Assembly: GCA_036260415.1 (NCBI GenBank)
Contig: DASZZX010000078.1
Location: 1-5,044 of the forward strand
Origin: DASZZX01 sp036260415
GTDB taxonomy: Bacteria > Actinomycetota > Nitriliruptoria > Nitriliruptorales > JAHWKO01
Direction: 5' to 3'
Length of the DNA: 5,044 nucleotides
Shown here: piece after piece, positions 1 through 5,044 of the stretch
Position numbering within the stretch: position 1 is the first letter of the stretch
Layout of the letters: every line of letters begins with the position of its first letter
Made by a program: the position numbers and the translations under genes
The notes under the pieces: generated by a model
Seen by the model: only the letters and a program-made list of their open reading frames with translations
Databases searched by the model: none
What the model was told of the DNA's origin: nothing

Positions 1-127
1 CGCCGAGTCGGGGCTGTTCGTGGGGTTGGCGGACGTGGCGCTCCTCGGCCACGACGACGGGCACGTCGACCGCCTCGAGCGGGAACGCACCGGATCCGAG
101 CGTATGACGCTCTCCGAGGACGCCTAA
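1..127 (+). CDS. 3' end of an unrecognised protein gene (partial)
   Basis: An open frame enters from the left edge (first complete codon at position 2) and ends with TAA at 125-127. It gives 41 residues, including GLFVGLADVALLGHDDG and ending in SERMTLSEDA. Nearly every codon ends in G or C, as expected for a real gene in this GC-rich genome, and the stop lies just before a hairpin that sits between it and the convergent parB stop. I do not recognise the family. The visible part is a short hydrophobic stretch followed by a charged, Asp/Glu/Arg-rich tail, with no catalytic motif. It is transcribed toward parB and so is not part of the rpmH-parB operon. The start and most of the gene lie outside the window. 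That this is coding is fairly likely; its function is unknown. Confidence 0.6.
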   Translation, partial: AESGLFVGLADVALLGHDDGHVDRLERERTGSERMTLSEDA

Positions 128-144
128 CGTGCGCTGAGCGCACG
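128..144. terminator. Hairpin between convergent stop codons, candidate bidirectional terminator
   Basis: A perfect 7-bp inverted repeat, CGTGCGC then a TGA loop then GCGCACG, fills most of the 19-nt space between the plus-strand stop (125-127) and the parB stop (147-149). Its symmetry would let it form in transcripts from either side, which is the expected place for a shared terminator of convergent genes. The U-tract is poor on both sides (CTTT on the plus strand, TTAGG on the minus strand) and the loop is only three bases. Intrinsic termination is therefore plausible but not certain. Confidence 0.45.
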
Positions 145-146
145 CT

Positions 147-1109
147 TTACGGGCGGAGGGGGGCGTCCCGCACCGGGATGGCGGTCTGCAGGCCACCGGC
201 GATCACCCCGACGATGCGCTCCAGGTCGTCCACCGACGCGAACTCGACCGTGAGGCGCCCTCGCCGCGCCCCCACCGTCACCTTCACCCGTGCCATGAGC
301 GCATCCGACAACCGCTCCTCGAGGCCGACCAGACCTGGGGAGGTCAGCCGCCCCCGGTCCCTCGGCGGCGGACCCTTGGGGGCGCTGCCACCGTCGAGCC
401 TCTGCACTCGGGCCGCCTCCTCAGCGTCGCGGACCGACAGTCCTTCCGCGACGATCCGCTCGGCGAGCCGCTCCTGCTGCTCACGACGTTCGAGCGCCAG
501 GATGGCCTTCGCATGCCCGGCGGTGAGCAGCCCAGCCGCCACACGCCGCTGGACCGACGCGGGCAGGGTCAGCAGCCTCAGGGCGTTGCTGATGGCGGGA
601 CGGCTCTTGCCGAGCCGCGCCGCCAGTTCCTCCTGAGTGGCCTGGAGGTCCTCCAGCAGCTGCTGGAAGGCGGCTGCCTCTTCGAGCGGGTTCAGCTGGA
701 CGCGGTGCACGTTCTCGATCACCGCCTCCTTGAGGAGGTCGGTGTCGGACGTGGCGCGCACCAGTGCGGGGATGCGCGTCATCCCGGCGAGCTTGGCGGC
801 TCGCAGGCGGCGCTCACCGGCGATCAGCTCGAACCGTCCGGTCGCTGTCTCGCGGACGACCACCGGCTGCAGGAGCCCGACCTCGCGGATCGACGCCGCG
901 AGTTCCGCCAGGTCCGCCTCGTCGAACCCGCCGCGCGGTTGGCGCGGGTTCGGTGAGACGGCGCTGATCGGCAGCTCCCGGTAGCGGTTGCCGGTCCCTT
1001 CAGCGGTCGGGATGAGCGCGGACAGCCCGCGCCCGAGCCCGCGCCGGTCACGCAGGTCGGGACGTCCACCGCTGCGCGCGTCGAGAGGGTTCGTGTCGCT
1101 GGTGCTCAC
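147..1109 (-). CDS. parB: Chromosome partitioning protein ParB (CTP-dependent clamp)
   Basis: ParB binds parS, loads onto DNA as a CTP-dependent sliding clamp, and stimulates ParA to move sister origins apart. The 320-residue protein has all the family parts in order. At about residues 22-34 is the LGRGLSALIP segment, known in the family as the ParA-contacting motif. The N-terminal CTPase fold has NPRQPR (54-59), GERRLRAAK (98-106) and ENVHR with LNPLEEA (132-145). The central helix-turn-helix starts near TQEELAARLGKSRPAIS (158-174). The C-terminal dimerisation domain spans about 262-315. Length is normal. It starts with GTG, which overlaps the parA stop by 4 nt (GTGA), and GAGGAG lies 5 nt upstream, so translation is probably coupled to parA. 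The TAA stop faces a convergent gene. Residues about 238-260 form a Gly/Pro/Arg-rich linker that should be flexible. Confidence 0.97.
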   Translation of the reverse strand: MSTSDTNPLDARSGGRPDLRDRRGLGRGLSALIPTAEGTGNRYRELPISAVSPNPRQPRGGFDEADLAELAASIREVGLLQPVVVRETATGRFELIAGERRLRAAKLAGMTRIPALVRATSDTDLLKEAVIENVHRVQLNPLEEAAAFQQLLEDLQATQEELAARLGKSRPAISNALRLLTLPASVQRRVAAGLLTAGHAKAILALERREQQERLAERIVAEGLSVRDAEEAARVQRLDGGSAPKGPPPRDRGRLTSPGLVGLEERLSDALMARVKVTVGARRGRLTVEFASVDDLERIVGVIAGGLQTAIPVRDAPLRP

Positions 1110-2005
1110 GAGCGCTCCTCGCTGGAGCTGGACGCGCCGATCAGCCGGTCGATCGGCGACAGGATGCGGACGGGCAACTGGAGGCGCTCGGCCAGCTCGT
1201 CGGCGAGACGTCGGTACGCGCGCGCCCCGCGGCTCTCGGGGTCGAAGACCGTGATGGGCTGGCCGAACCCCGGCGCCTCCGACAGTCGCACGCTCCGCGG
1301 GATGACGGTACGGAACACCTGGTCGCCGAAGTGGGCACGTACCTCGTCGACGACCTGCTGGGAGAGGCGGGTGCGGGCGTCGTACATGGTGAGCACGACC
1401 CCTCCGAGCGCCAGCCCAGGGTTCAGGTCACGCTGGACCATGTCCACGGACCGGGTCAGCTGCCCGACGCCCTCCAAGGCGTAGTACTCGCACTGGATCG
1501 GCAGCAGCACGAGGTCGGCGGCCACCAGCGCGTTGACCGTCAGCAACCCCAGGCTCGGCGGGCAATCGACGATGATCAGGTCGTAGAGGTCGAGCAGCGG
1601 TTGCAGCGACCGCTTGAGCTTCAGCTCGCGCGAGAACGCAGGGACGAGCTCGATCTCGGCGCCGGCGAGGTCGAGGCTGGACGGCAGGCAGTGCAGGCCC
1701 CGGACCGTGGTCGGTTCGGTCGCGTCCTCGGCTGCCGTGCCATCGACCAGGACGTGGTAGGTGGAGGGCTGACCCTCGCGGGCGCGCAGGCCCAGCCCAG
1801 TGGTCGCGTTGCCCTGAGGGTCGAGGTCCGCCAGCAGCACCTGTGCCCCAGCTTCGGCCAGGGCTGCCGCGACGGAGACGGCCGTGGTGGTCTTGCCGAC
1901 CCCGCCCTTCTGGTTGGCGACGCACACGACCTGCGCCGCTCGTGTGGCGGCGGGCGTCGCGGGGCGCTCGGCAGAGGCGTCCGGACGGCGGAACCAGTTC
2001 AGCAC
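1106..2005 (-). CDS. parA: Chromosome partitioning ATPase ParA (Soj family)
   Basis: ParA is a P-loop ATPase that dimerises on ATP, binds the nucleoid non-specifically, and is released by ParB-stimulated hydrolysis, driving origin segregation. With the chosen start it has 299 residues. The deviant Walker A is KGGVGKTT (33-40), with the signature lysine K33. The A' motif is DLDPQGNAT (60-68) and Walker B is IIVDCPP (144-150). SRELKLKRSL (125-134) and the MYDARTRLS stretch are also typical. The frame stays open back to a GTG at 2191, but that would put 62 Arg/Gly-rich residues inside rsmG. GTG at 2003-2005 is preferred. It overlaps the rsmG stop by 7 nt and gives a 30-residue Arg/Pro/Ala-rich leader before the P-loop strand. 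Its ribosome binding site is weak (GGA about 6-8 nt upstream), suggesting coupling to rsmG. It overlaps parB by 4 nt. Confidence 0.95.
   Translation of the reverse strand: MLNWFRRPDASAERPATPAATRAAQVVCVANQKGGVGKTTTAVSVAAALAEAGAQVLLADLDPQGNATTGLGLRAREGQPSTYHVLVDGTAAEDATEPTTVRGLHCLPSSLDLAGAEIELVPAFSRELKLKRSLQPLLDLYDLIIVDCPPSLGLLTVNALVAADLVLLPIQCEYYALEGVGQLTRSVDMVQRDLNPGLALGGVVLTMYDARTRLSQQVVDEVRAHFGDQVFRTVIPRSVRLSEAPGFGQPITVFDPESRGARAYRRLADELAERLQLPVRILSPIDRLIGASSSSEERS
1115..1120 (-). promoter_or_regulatory. Ribosome binding site of parB
   Basis: GAGGAG on the minus strand, inside the last codons of parA, with a 5-nt spacer (CGCTC) before the GTG at 1109. It supports the GTG start and the 4-nt overlap with parA. 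Confidence 0.7.
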
Positions 2006-2661
2006 GCGTGTTCCGTCACGGGTGAGGCGGGGGGTCCGGCCTCGGCGGCACCGGCCCCGGAGGCCGACCGGCGCGCGATGATAACAACGCTCGCATCGAC
2101 CACGTCGTGTCCGTCGTCGAGCGGTGTCGCCACGACCTGTGCGCCGGACCGGGCGATCGCACGCCGGGCCTGGGCCAGCTCCTCGGCCCACCGGTTTCCC
2201 TTCACGGCGTACAACAGGCCACCGGGGCGCAGAACCGGCATCACCCAGGGCACCAGCTGGTGCAGCGGCGCGACCGCGCGCGCCGTCGCGAGGTCGAAGC
2301 GACCCTGTAACCCGTGCGACGAGTCCTCGACGCGACCAGCCACGACGTCGACCGTCACCCCGAGCGCCCGCGCGCTGTCGCGCAGGAACCTCGCCTTCTT
2401 CCCGGTTGCCTCCACCAGGGTGACGGCGAGATCGGGCCGGCTCAGGGCGATCACGAGCCCGGGCAGGCCACCACCCGACCCGATGTCGACCATCGTGGCG
2501 GGACCCTCCGGTAGGCGTCGAGCGAGCGCCAGCGACTCCGGAAGGTGGCGCGACTCCAGCTCGCGCAGACCGCGTGGCGAGAGCAGGTTGTGGGGACTCG
2601 CCCGGATCAGCCGGGCGAGGGCAGCGAGCGCCGTGTCGAGGTCGGAGGGTGCCGGTGGCAT
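1999..2661 (-). CDS. rsmG: 16S rRNA (guanine-N7) methyltransferase RsmG (GidB)
   Basis: RsmG uses S-adenosylmethionine to methylate N7 of the guanine at E. coli position 527 in the 530 loop of 16S rRNA. Loss of the enzyme gives low-level streptomycin resistance in several bacteria. The 220-residue protein shows the family's HNLLS and RHLPESL segments (24-45). The SAM-binding loop is VDIGSGGGLPGL (58-69), followed by the strand ending LVEATGKKARFL (82-93), where the Glu should contact the ribose of SAM. The later ATARAVAPL (125-133) and LRPGGLLYAVKG (144-155) blocks are also conserved. Length is typical; the last 20 residues are Ala/Gly/Pro-rich. The ATG at 2659-2661 is the only sensible start, although no clear Shine-Dalgarno sequence precedes it. 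A 99-nt gap with a parS site separates it from jag. Its 3' end overlaps parA by 7 nt. Confidence 0.95.
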   Translation of the reverse strand: MPPAPSDLDTALAALARLIRASPHNLLSPRGLRELESRHLPESLALARRLPEGPATMVDIGSGGGLPGLVIALSRPDLAVTLVEATGKKARFLRDSARALGVTVDVVAGRVEDSSHGLQGRFDLATARAVAPLHQLVPWVMPVLRPGGLLYAVKGNRWAEELAQARRAIARSGAQVVATPLDDGHDVVDASVVIIARRSASGAGAAEAGPPASPVTEHAC

Positions 2662-2760
2662 CGCCGGGCAGGCTAGCTGGCTGGATCCGTCCCGCCGATC
2701 AAGCCCTGCACGTGCTCGATCCCTGCGACGGACGGCCGTTCCACGTGGAACGCCCGCGAC
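2662..2760. other. Intergenic gap between jag and rsmG
   Basis: This is the largest non-coding stretch in the window (99 nt). It holds the parS palindrome next to the jag stop and a second CACGTG palindrome. Read on the minus strand, a TTGATC hexamer lies 21 nt before TAGCCT, too far apart and too weak to call a promoter. No U-tract terminator is visible. Whether a separate rsmG-parA-parB transcript starts here cannot be decided from the sequence. Confidence 0.6.
2737..2752. promoter_or_regulatory. parS: parS site, ParB-binding centromere element
   Basis: CGTTCCACGTGGAACG is a perfect 16-bp palindrome. The inner 14 bp, GTTCCACGTGGAAC, fits the widely conserved bacterial parS pattern GTTNCACGTGNAAC; only the outermost bases (C and G rather than T and A) depart from the usual 16-mer. 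It lies in the gap between jag and rsmG, 10 nt from the jag stop and in the same locus as parA and parB, where chromosomal parS sites are commonly found. It should act as a loading site for the ParB encoded at 147-1109. It is the only full-length match I could find in the window. Confidence 0.92.
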
Positions 2761-3456
2761 TCAGGCGCTGGGGTCGTCGCGCTCGATCACGACGCGGCGA
2801 GTGGGCTCACGGCCACGGCTGCTGCTGCTCACGCCCTCGTGCTGTGCCACGAGCTGGTGCACCGCCTTGCGCTCGTAGACGTCCATCGGTTCGAGGCGCT
2901 GCGCTTCACCGGTGTCGAGCACATCGTCGATGGCTTCCTGCGCCTTGTCGAGCAGCTTCTCCAAGCGGCGGGCACGGTAGCCCTCGACGTCGATCATCAC
3001 GCGTGACCGGCGTTCGAAGCGTCGCTGCAGCGCGCACCGGGCGAGCTCTTGGATGGCGTCCAGCGTCTGCCCCCGACGACCGATCAACCGGCCGCTGCCC
3101 ACGTTGACGACCTCGATCTCCGCCCGGTCCTCGTGCACGCGGATCTGGATGTCGCCGGGCAGTTCCATCGCGTCCAGGATGCCTTCGACGAAGTCGGCCG
3201 CCGCATCCGCCTCCTGGTCGAGATCGTCGAGGGTGACCGCGGGCGATTCGTCGGTCTCGTCCTCCTCGTCCTCGTCGTCCTGCGCCGGCTCGGGGACCAC
3301 CAGCGTCAGGCGGACGTCGGCGAGCTCCGCGAGGTCGAGCTCGGGGGCCTCCAGCTGGACCTTCACGTCCGCCTGGTCGGCACCCGCGACCTCCGCCAGC
3401 AGCCGACGCACGGCCTCCTCGAGCGTCGCCCCCTGCACGTTGAACCGTCTGGTCAT
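2761..3456 (-). CDS. jag: KhpB/Jag RNA-binding protein (Jag_N, KH and R3H domains)
   Basis: Jag (KhpB, SpoIIIJ-associated protein) is a cytoplasmic RNA-binding protein, usually encoded beside yidC, linked in Gram-positive bacteria to cell division and envelope control with its partner KhpA. The 231-residue protein begins with a Jag_N-like segment (1-52, VQGATLEEAVRRLLAEV). An acidic linker follows, almost entirely Asp and Glu at 60-70. The KH domain (about 85-160) has its nucleic-acid loop at LIGRRGQTLDAIQEL (124-138; GRRG at 126-129). The R3H domain (about 185-226) has ERKAVH with R196 and H200 of the R-x3-H motif and ends in RRVVI. The ATG at 3454-3456 has AGGAG seven nt upstream. The gene follows yidC after 27 nt, so co-transcription is likely. 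The Jag_N assignment is less sure than KH and R3H. Symbol khpB is equally used. Confidence 0.93.
   Translation of the reverse strand: MTRRFNVQGATLEEAVRRLLAEVAGADQADVKVQLEAPELDLAELADVRLTLVVPEPAQDDEDEEDETDESPAVTLDDLDQEADAAADFVEGILDAMELPGDIQIRVHEDRAEIEVVNVGSGRLIGRRGQTLDAIQELARCALQRRFERRSRVMIDVEGYRARRLEKLLDKAQEAIDDVLDTGEAQRLEPMDVYERKAVHQLVAQHEGVSSSSRGREPTRRVVIERDDPSA
3247..3279 (-). repeat. Low-complexity tract coding the acidic linker of Jag
   Basis: The plus strand here is a run of imperfect TCG/TCC/CTC triplets, coding on the minus strand for eleven residues, ten of them Asp or Glu (DDEDEEDETDE, residues 60-70 of Jag). It joins the N-terminal domain to the KH domain. Such triplet-rich tracts can change length by slippage in whole codons without breaking the frame. 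Confidence 0.6.
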
Positions 3457-3483
3457 GCGCGCTCTCCTGCTTCCCGCTCCACA

Positions 3484-4410
3484 TCACGTCGCACGGCGCC
3501 CTCCCGTTCCCCGACGCCGCGGGAGGTGGTCGGGGGCGCTCCGCTGCGTGCTCGCCGGACGGCTGCGGTCACCGGACGGCCGCGGCCGTGCGGTCTTGCC
3601 CCCGCGCGGGGCGCGGCGCTCACCGTCGGAGCTGGGCCGGCCCGCCGCCGGCCGCACGTCGTCGCTACCTGGACCGCCGGGATGGTGCTGGACCTCGTAC
3701 TTGATCACCGCCTGCTGGCCGAGTTGCCACAGGTTGGTGGTCACCCAGTACAGCAGCACACCCAGCGGCAGGCTCTGGGCGATCAACGCCAGGAAGACCG
3801 GCATCACGTACATCAGTATTTTCTGCTGCTGCGCCTGCGGACCCTCGACGGTGCTGCGACCGGTCATCTGCCGCTGGGTGATGAACATGGTGAGCGCCAT
3901 GAGGACGATGAGCAGCCAGCCCCAGACGTCCGCCTTGGCCGCCTCACCGAGCGGTGAGAAGACGTAGAACGGCTGCTGCGCCACGGTGTCGCCGCTGAGA
4001 ACCAACTCCTGATCGTTGAGCACGCGGAACAGTGCGAAGAAGATCGGGGCCTGCAGGATCAGAGGGAGGCAGCCGGCCGCCGGATTGACGTGGTGCTCCC
4101 GGTAGAGGCCCATCACCTCCTCGTTCATCTTCTGCTTGCGTTCCCGGTACTTCTGTGGATCGCGCTTCAGCAGCTCCCGGTCGGCCTTGTAGCGCTCCTG
4201 GATCCGCTTGACCCTGGGCTGCAGCGACTGCATCGCGCGCATGCTGCGGGTCTGCTTGATCGCGAGCGGCAGCAGAAGCAGCCGGATCACGACCGTCAGC
4301 GCGATGATCGCCCACCCCCACGCGTGGATCCCGACCAGCGGCTCGAACGTGCGGTGCAGCGCGTCCAGGCCGCTCGCGATGCCGTCCAGCAGCAGCTCCC
4401 AGGGGTTCAC
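3484..4410 (-). CDS. yidC: Membrane protein insertase YidC (Oxa1 family)
   Basis: YidC inserts and folds inner-membrane proteins, alone or with the Sec translocon. The 308-residue protein is the short Gram-positive type, without the large periplasmic domain of Proteobacteria. The first core membrane segment (about 32-51) carries the hydrophilic-groove arginine R43 in VVIRLLLLPLAIKQTRSM. A charged cytoplasmic hairpin follows (about 62-105, many Lys, Arg, Glu). Then come NPAAGCLPLILQAPIFFALFR (109-129), a segment at 163-180, and the paired segments at 198-232. The tail (243-308) is unstructured and strongly basic, a common feature of YidC proteins that contact the ribosome. No lipobox cysteine is visible at the N-terminus. 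The frame extends to an ATG at 4452, but GTG at 4408-4410 is chosen: GAGGAG lies 5 nt upstream and it overlaps the yidD stop by 4 nt. Confidence 0.96.
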   Translation of the reverse strand: MNPWELLLDGIASGLDALHRTFEPLVGIHAWGWAIIALTVVIRLLLLPLAIKQTRSMRAMQSLQPRVKRIQERYKADRELLKRDPQKYRERKQKMNEEVMGLYREHHVNPAAGCLPLILQAPIFFALFRVLNDQELVLSGDTVAQQPFYVFSPLGEAAKADVWGWLLIVLMALTMFITQRQMTGRSTVEGPQAQQQKILMYVMPVFLALIAQSLPLGVLLYWVTTNLWQLGQQAVIKYEVQHHPGGPGSDDVRPAAGRPSSDGERRAPRGGKTARPRPSGDRSRPASTQRSAPDHLPRRRGTGGRRAT

Positions 4411-4658
4411 GCGGGCTCCTCGGGGACGGGATCTACGCCACCGGGGTTCCATGGATGGCAGCGGGCGAGACGGCGCATGGCGAGCCAGCCGCCTCGGAGC
4501 GCGCCGTGGCGAGCGATGCTCTCAGCCGCGTACGCCGAGCAGGACGGGGCGAACCGGCAGCGTGGGGTGCGCACGGGAGCGGTCCAGCGCCACAGCGCGA
4601 TCAGCACCAACAGGGACCGGGCGAGCAGCGACGGACCAGGCGCGGTGGAGAGGCTCAC
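4407..4658 (-). CDS. yidD: Membrane protein insertion efficiency factor YidD
   Basis: YidD is a small membrane-associated protein that improves YidC-dependent insertion of inner-membrane proteins; its exact mechanism is unsettled. The 83-residue protein has the full family signature. A hydrophobic, probably amphipathic N-terminal helix (about 10-25) comes first. Then come CRFAPSCSAYAAESI (34-48), HGALRGGWLAMRRLARC (51-67) and HPWNPGGVDPVP (68-79), with the conserved cysteines C34, C40 and C67. The frame runs back to 4787 inside rnpA, but the extra Arg/Gly/Pro-rich residues are a shadow of rnpA. GTG at 4656-4658 is preferred because AGGAGG lies 4 nt upstream and the normal family length results. 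It shares GTGA overlaps of 4 nt with both rnpA (upstream) and yidC (downstream), so translation is probably coupled. Confidence 0.95.
   Translation of the reverse strand: MSLSTAPGPSLLARSLLVLIALWRWTAPVRTPRCRFAPSCSAYAAESIARHGALRGGWLAMRRLARCHPWNPGGVDPVPEEPA
4416..4421 (-). promoter_or_regulatory. Ribosome binding site of yidC
   Basis: GAGGAG on the minus strand within the last codons of yidD, 5 nt before the GTG at 4410. It decides the yidC start in favour of this GTG over the in-frame ATG at 4452, which would add 14 Arg-rich residues that do not look like YidC. Confidence 0.7.
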
Positions 4659-5014
4659 GTCGCCTCCTGGGGGTCGAGAGCGCGGAGCTCCACGGCCAGT
4701 CGGCACAGCTCCGAGCGGACCGCCGCGAGCTCGCTGTCGGCGCACTCGGCCCGGGCCACCAGCACCACGTCCAGCCCCGGTCGCCACGGCAACCCGCGGG
4801 CGGCTTCGCGCAGCAGCCGCTTGGCGCGGTTGCGACGCACCGCCGTGCCCACCCTGCGCGAGGCGACGACCGCGAGCCGGGTCGCGGACCCGTCGGTGGG
4901 CGTCAACGCGATGACGCTGCGGCGCCCTGCCTTCTGACGGCCTCGGCGCAGGACCTGCTCGATGGCGCGAGAGCTCCGGAGACGATCCGGCAGGACCGCC
5001 GCGACGGTGGTCAC
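4655..5014 (-). CDS. rnpA: Ribonuclease P protein component (C5 protein)
   Basis: RnpA is the small basic protein that assists the catalytic RNase P RNA in trimming the 5' leader from precursor tRNAs. The 119-residue length is normal. The N-terminal part fits the family (LPDRLRSSRAIEQVLRRGRQ, 8-27). The diagnostic RNR helix is present as SRRVGTAVRRNRAKRLLREA (52-71), whose arginines and lysine contact the RNA. Next is PGLDVVLVARAE (79-90), matching the usual central strand. The start is GTG at 5012-5014, the only usable start codon before the conserved part. It lies 5 nt after the rpmH stop and lacks a clear Shine-Dalgarno sequence, so translation may be coupled to rpmH. Its stop overlaps yidD by 4 nt. 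The separate RNase P RNA gene is not in this window. Confidence 0.96.
   Translation of the reverse strand: MTTVAAVLPDRLRSSRAIEQVLRRGRQKAGRRSVIALTPTDGSATRLAVVASRRVGTAVRRNRAKRLLREAARGLPWRPGLDVVLVARAECADSELAAVRSELCRLAVELRALDPQEAT
4663..4668 (-). promoter_or_regulatory. Ribosome binding site of yidD
   Basis: A full AGGAGG Shine-Dalgarno sequence on the minus strand, inside the last codons of rnpA, with a 4-nt spacer before the GTG at 4658. It is the strongest ribosome binding site in the window and fixes the yidD start. Confidence 0.75.
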
Positions 5015-5019
5015 CGTGC

Positions 5020-5044
5020 TCAGGCGCTCAGCTGGCGGCGGCCC
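5020..5044 (-). CDS. rpmH: Ribosomal protein L34, C-terminal codons (partial)
   Basis: Only the last seven codons and the stop are in the window. Read on the minus strand they give GRRQLSA followed by TGA at 5020-5022, the usual end of actinobacterial L34 (Gly-Arg-x-x-Leu-Ser-Ala). The gene lies directly upstream of rnpA with a 5-nt gap, as in nearly all bacteria, where rpmH and rnpA are co-transcribed. L34 is a small protein of the large ribosomal subunit. The short match alone would be weak; the position beside rnpA makes it convincing. Confidence 0.85.

Noticed and set aside
132..136. ENVHR in ParB (protein residues 132-136) as an altered CTPase motif
   Set aside because: His in place of the Gln seen in Bacillus-type ENIQR is, to my knowledge, normal in actinobacterial ParB proteins, so it is not an unusual substitution.
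2006..2191. ParA starting at the upstream GTG (361 residues)
   Set aside because: The extra 62 residues are Arg/Gly/Cys-rich, lie wholly inside the conserved rsmG reading frame, and resemble no ParA N-terminus.
2662..2760. A promoter for rsmG-parA-parB in the gap after jag
   Set aside because: The best hexamer pair (TTGATC and TAGCCT on the minus strand) is 21 nt apart and the second matches the -10 consensus in only three bases, so it cannot be supported.
1331..2878. A 515-codon open frame on the plus strand, opposite parA and rsmG
   Set aside because: It lies antisense to two well-identified genes, is low in hydrophobic pattern and rich in Arg, Gly, Ala, Ser and Pro, and has no recognisable motif. 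Long antisense frames are expected in DNA with this GC content.
3431..3446. Possible second parS around the jag start (GCACGTTGAAC)
   Set aside because: Only one half resembles parS; the central CACGTG is broken to CACGTT and the other half does not match.
3049..3967. Two overlapping plus-strand frames of about 300 codons opposite jag and yidC
   Set aside because: Both are frame shadows. One is mostly Ser, Arg and Ala, and neither shows domains, while the minus strand encodes conserved Jag and YidC motifs.
4659..4787. YidD starting at 4787 (126 residues)
   Set aside because: The extension overlaps rnpA in another frame, is Gly/Arg/Pro-rich, and the strong AGGAGG before the GTG at 4658 gives the normal family length.

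Overview
The window is GC-rich (roughly 70% by eye) and carries the conserved origin-proximal gene block of bacteria. Read along the minus strand, from the right edge to the left, the order is rpmH (3' end only), rnpA, yidD, yidC, jag/khpB, rsmG, parA, parB. The order, the base composition, the absence of mnmE between jag and rsmG, and the actinobacterial style of ParB (ENVHR followed by LNPLEEA) and of L34 (GRRQLSA at the C-terminus) point to a chromosome of Actinomycetota. A Jag protein that keeps its N-terminal Jag_N domain suggests a lineage outside the best-known genera, but this is only inference. dnaA would be expected to the right of the window.

Right part (about 3457-5044): rpmH, rnpA, yidD and yidC are packed head to tail. 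rnpA starts 5 nt after the rpmH stop. rnpA/yidD and yidD/yidC each share a 4-nt GTGA overlap with a purine-rich ribosome binding site inside the upstream gene. They supply ribosomal protein L34, the RNase P protein, and two membrane protein biogenesis factors. jag follows 27 nt after yidC and encodes a KH/R3H RNA-binding protein.

Middle (2662-2760): the only sizeable gap (99 nt). It holds a perfect 16-bp palindrome matching the ParB-binding site parS, and a second, shorter CACGTG palindrome 33 bp away.

Left part (147-2661): rsmG (16S rRNA methyltransferase), parA and parB overlap one another. ParA and ParB, with the parS site upstream of rsmG, form a complete chromosome segregation cassette. 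At the left edge parB converges on the 3' end of an unrecognised plus-strand gene. The 19-nt space between the two stop codons is mostly filled by a perfect 7-bp hairpin.

All coding content is explained by core genes. I see no mobile element, RNA gene, CRISPR array or defence system. Several long open frames on the opposite strand are GC-rich shadows. No strong candidate for an undescribed system is visible. The most notable signals are the parS site, the chain of GTGA overlaps, the acidic linker of Jag and the unidentified left-edge gene.
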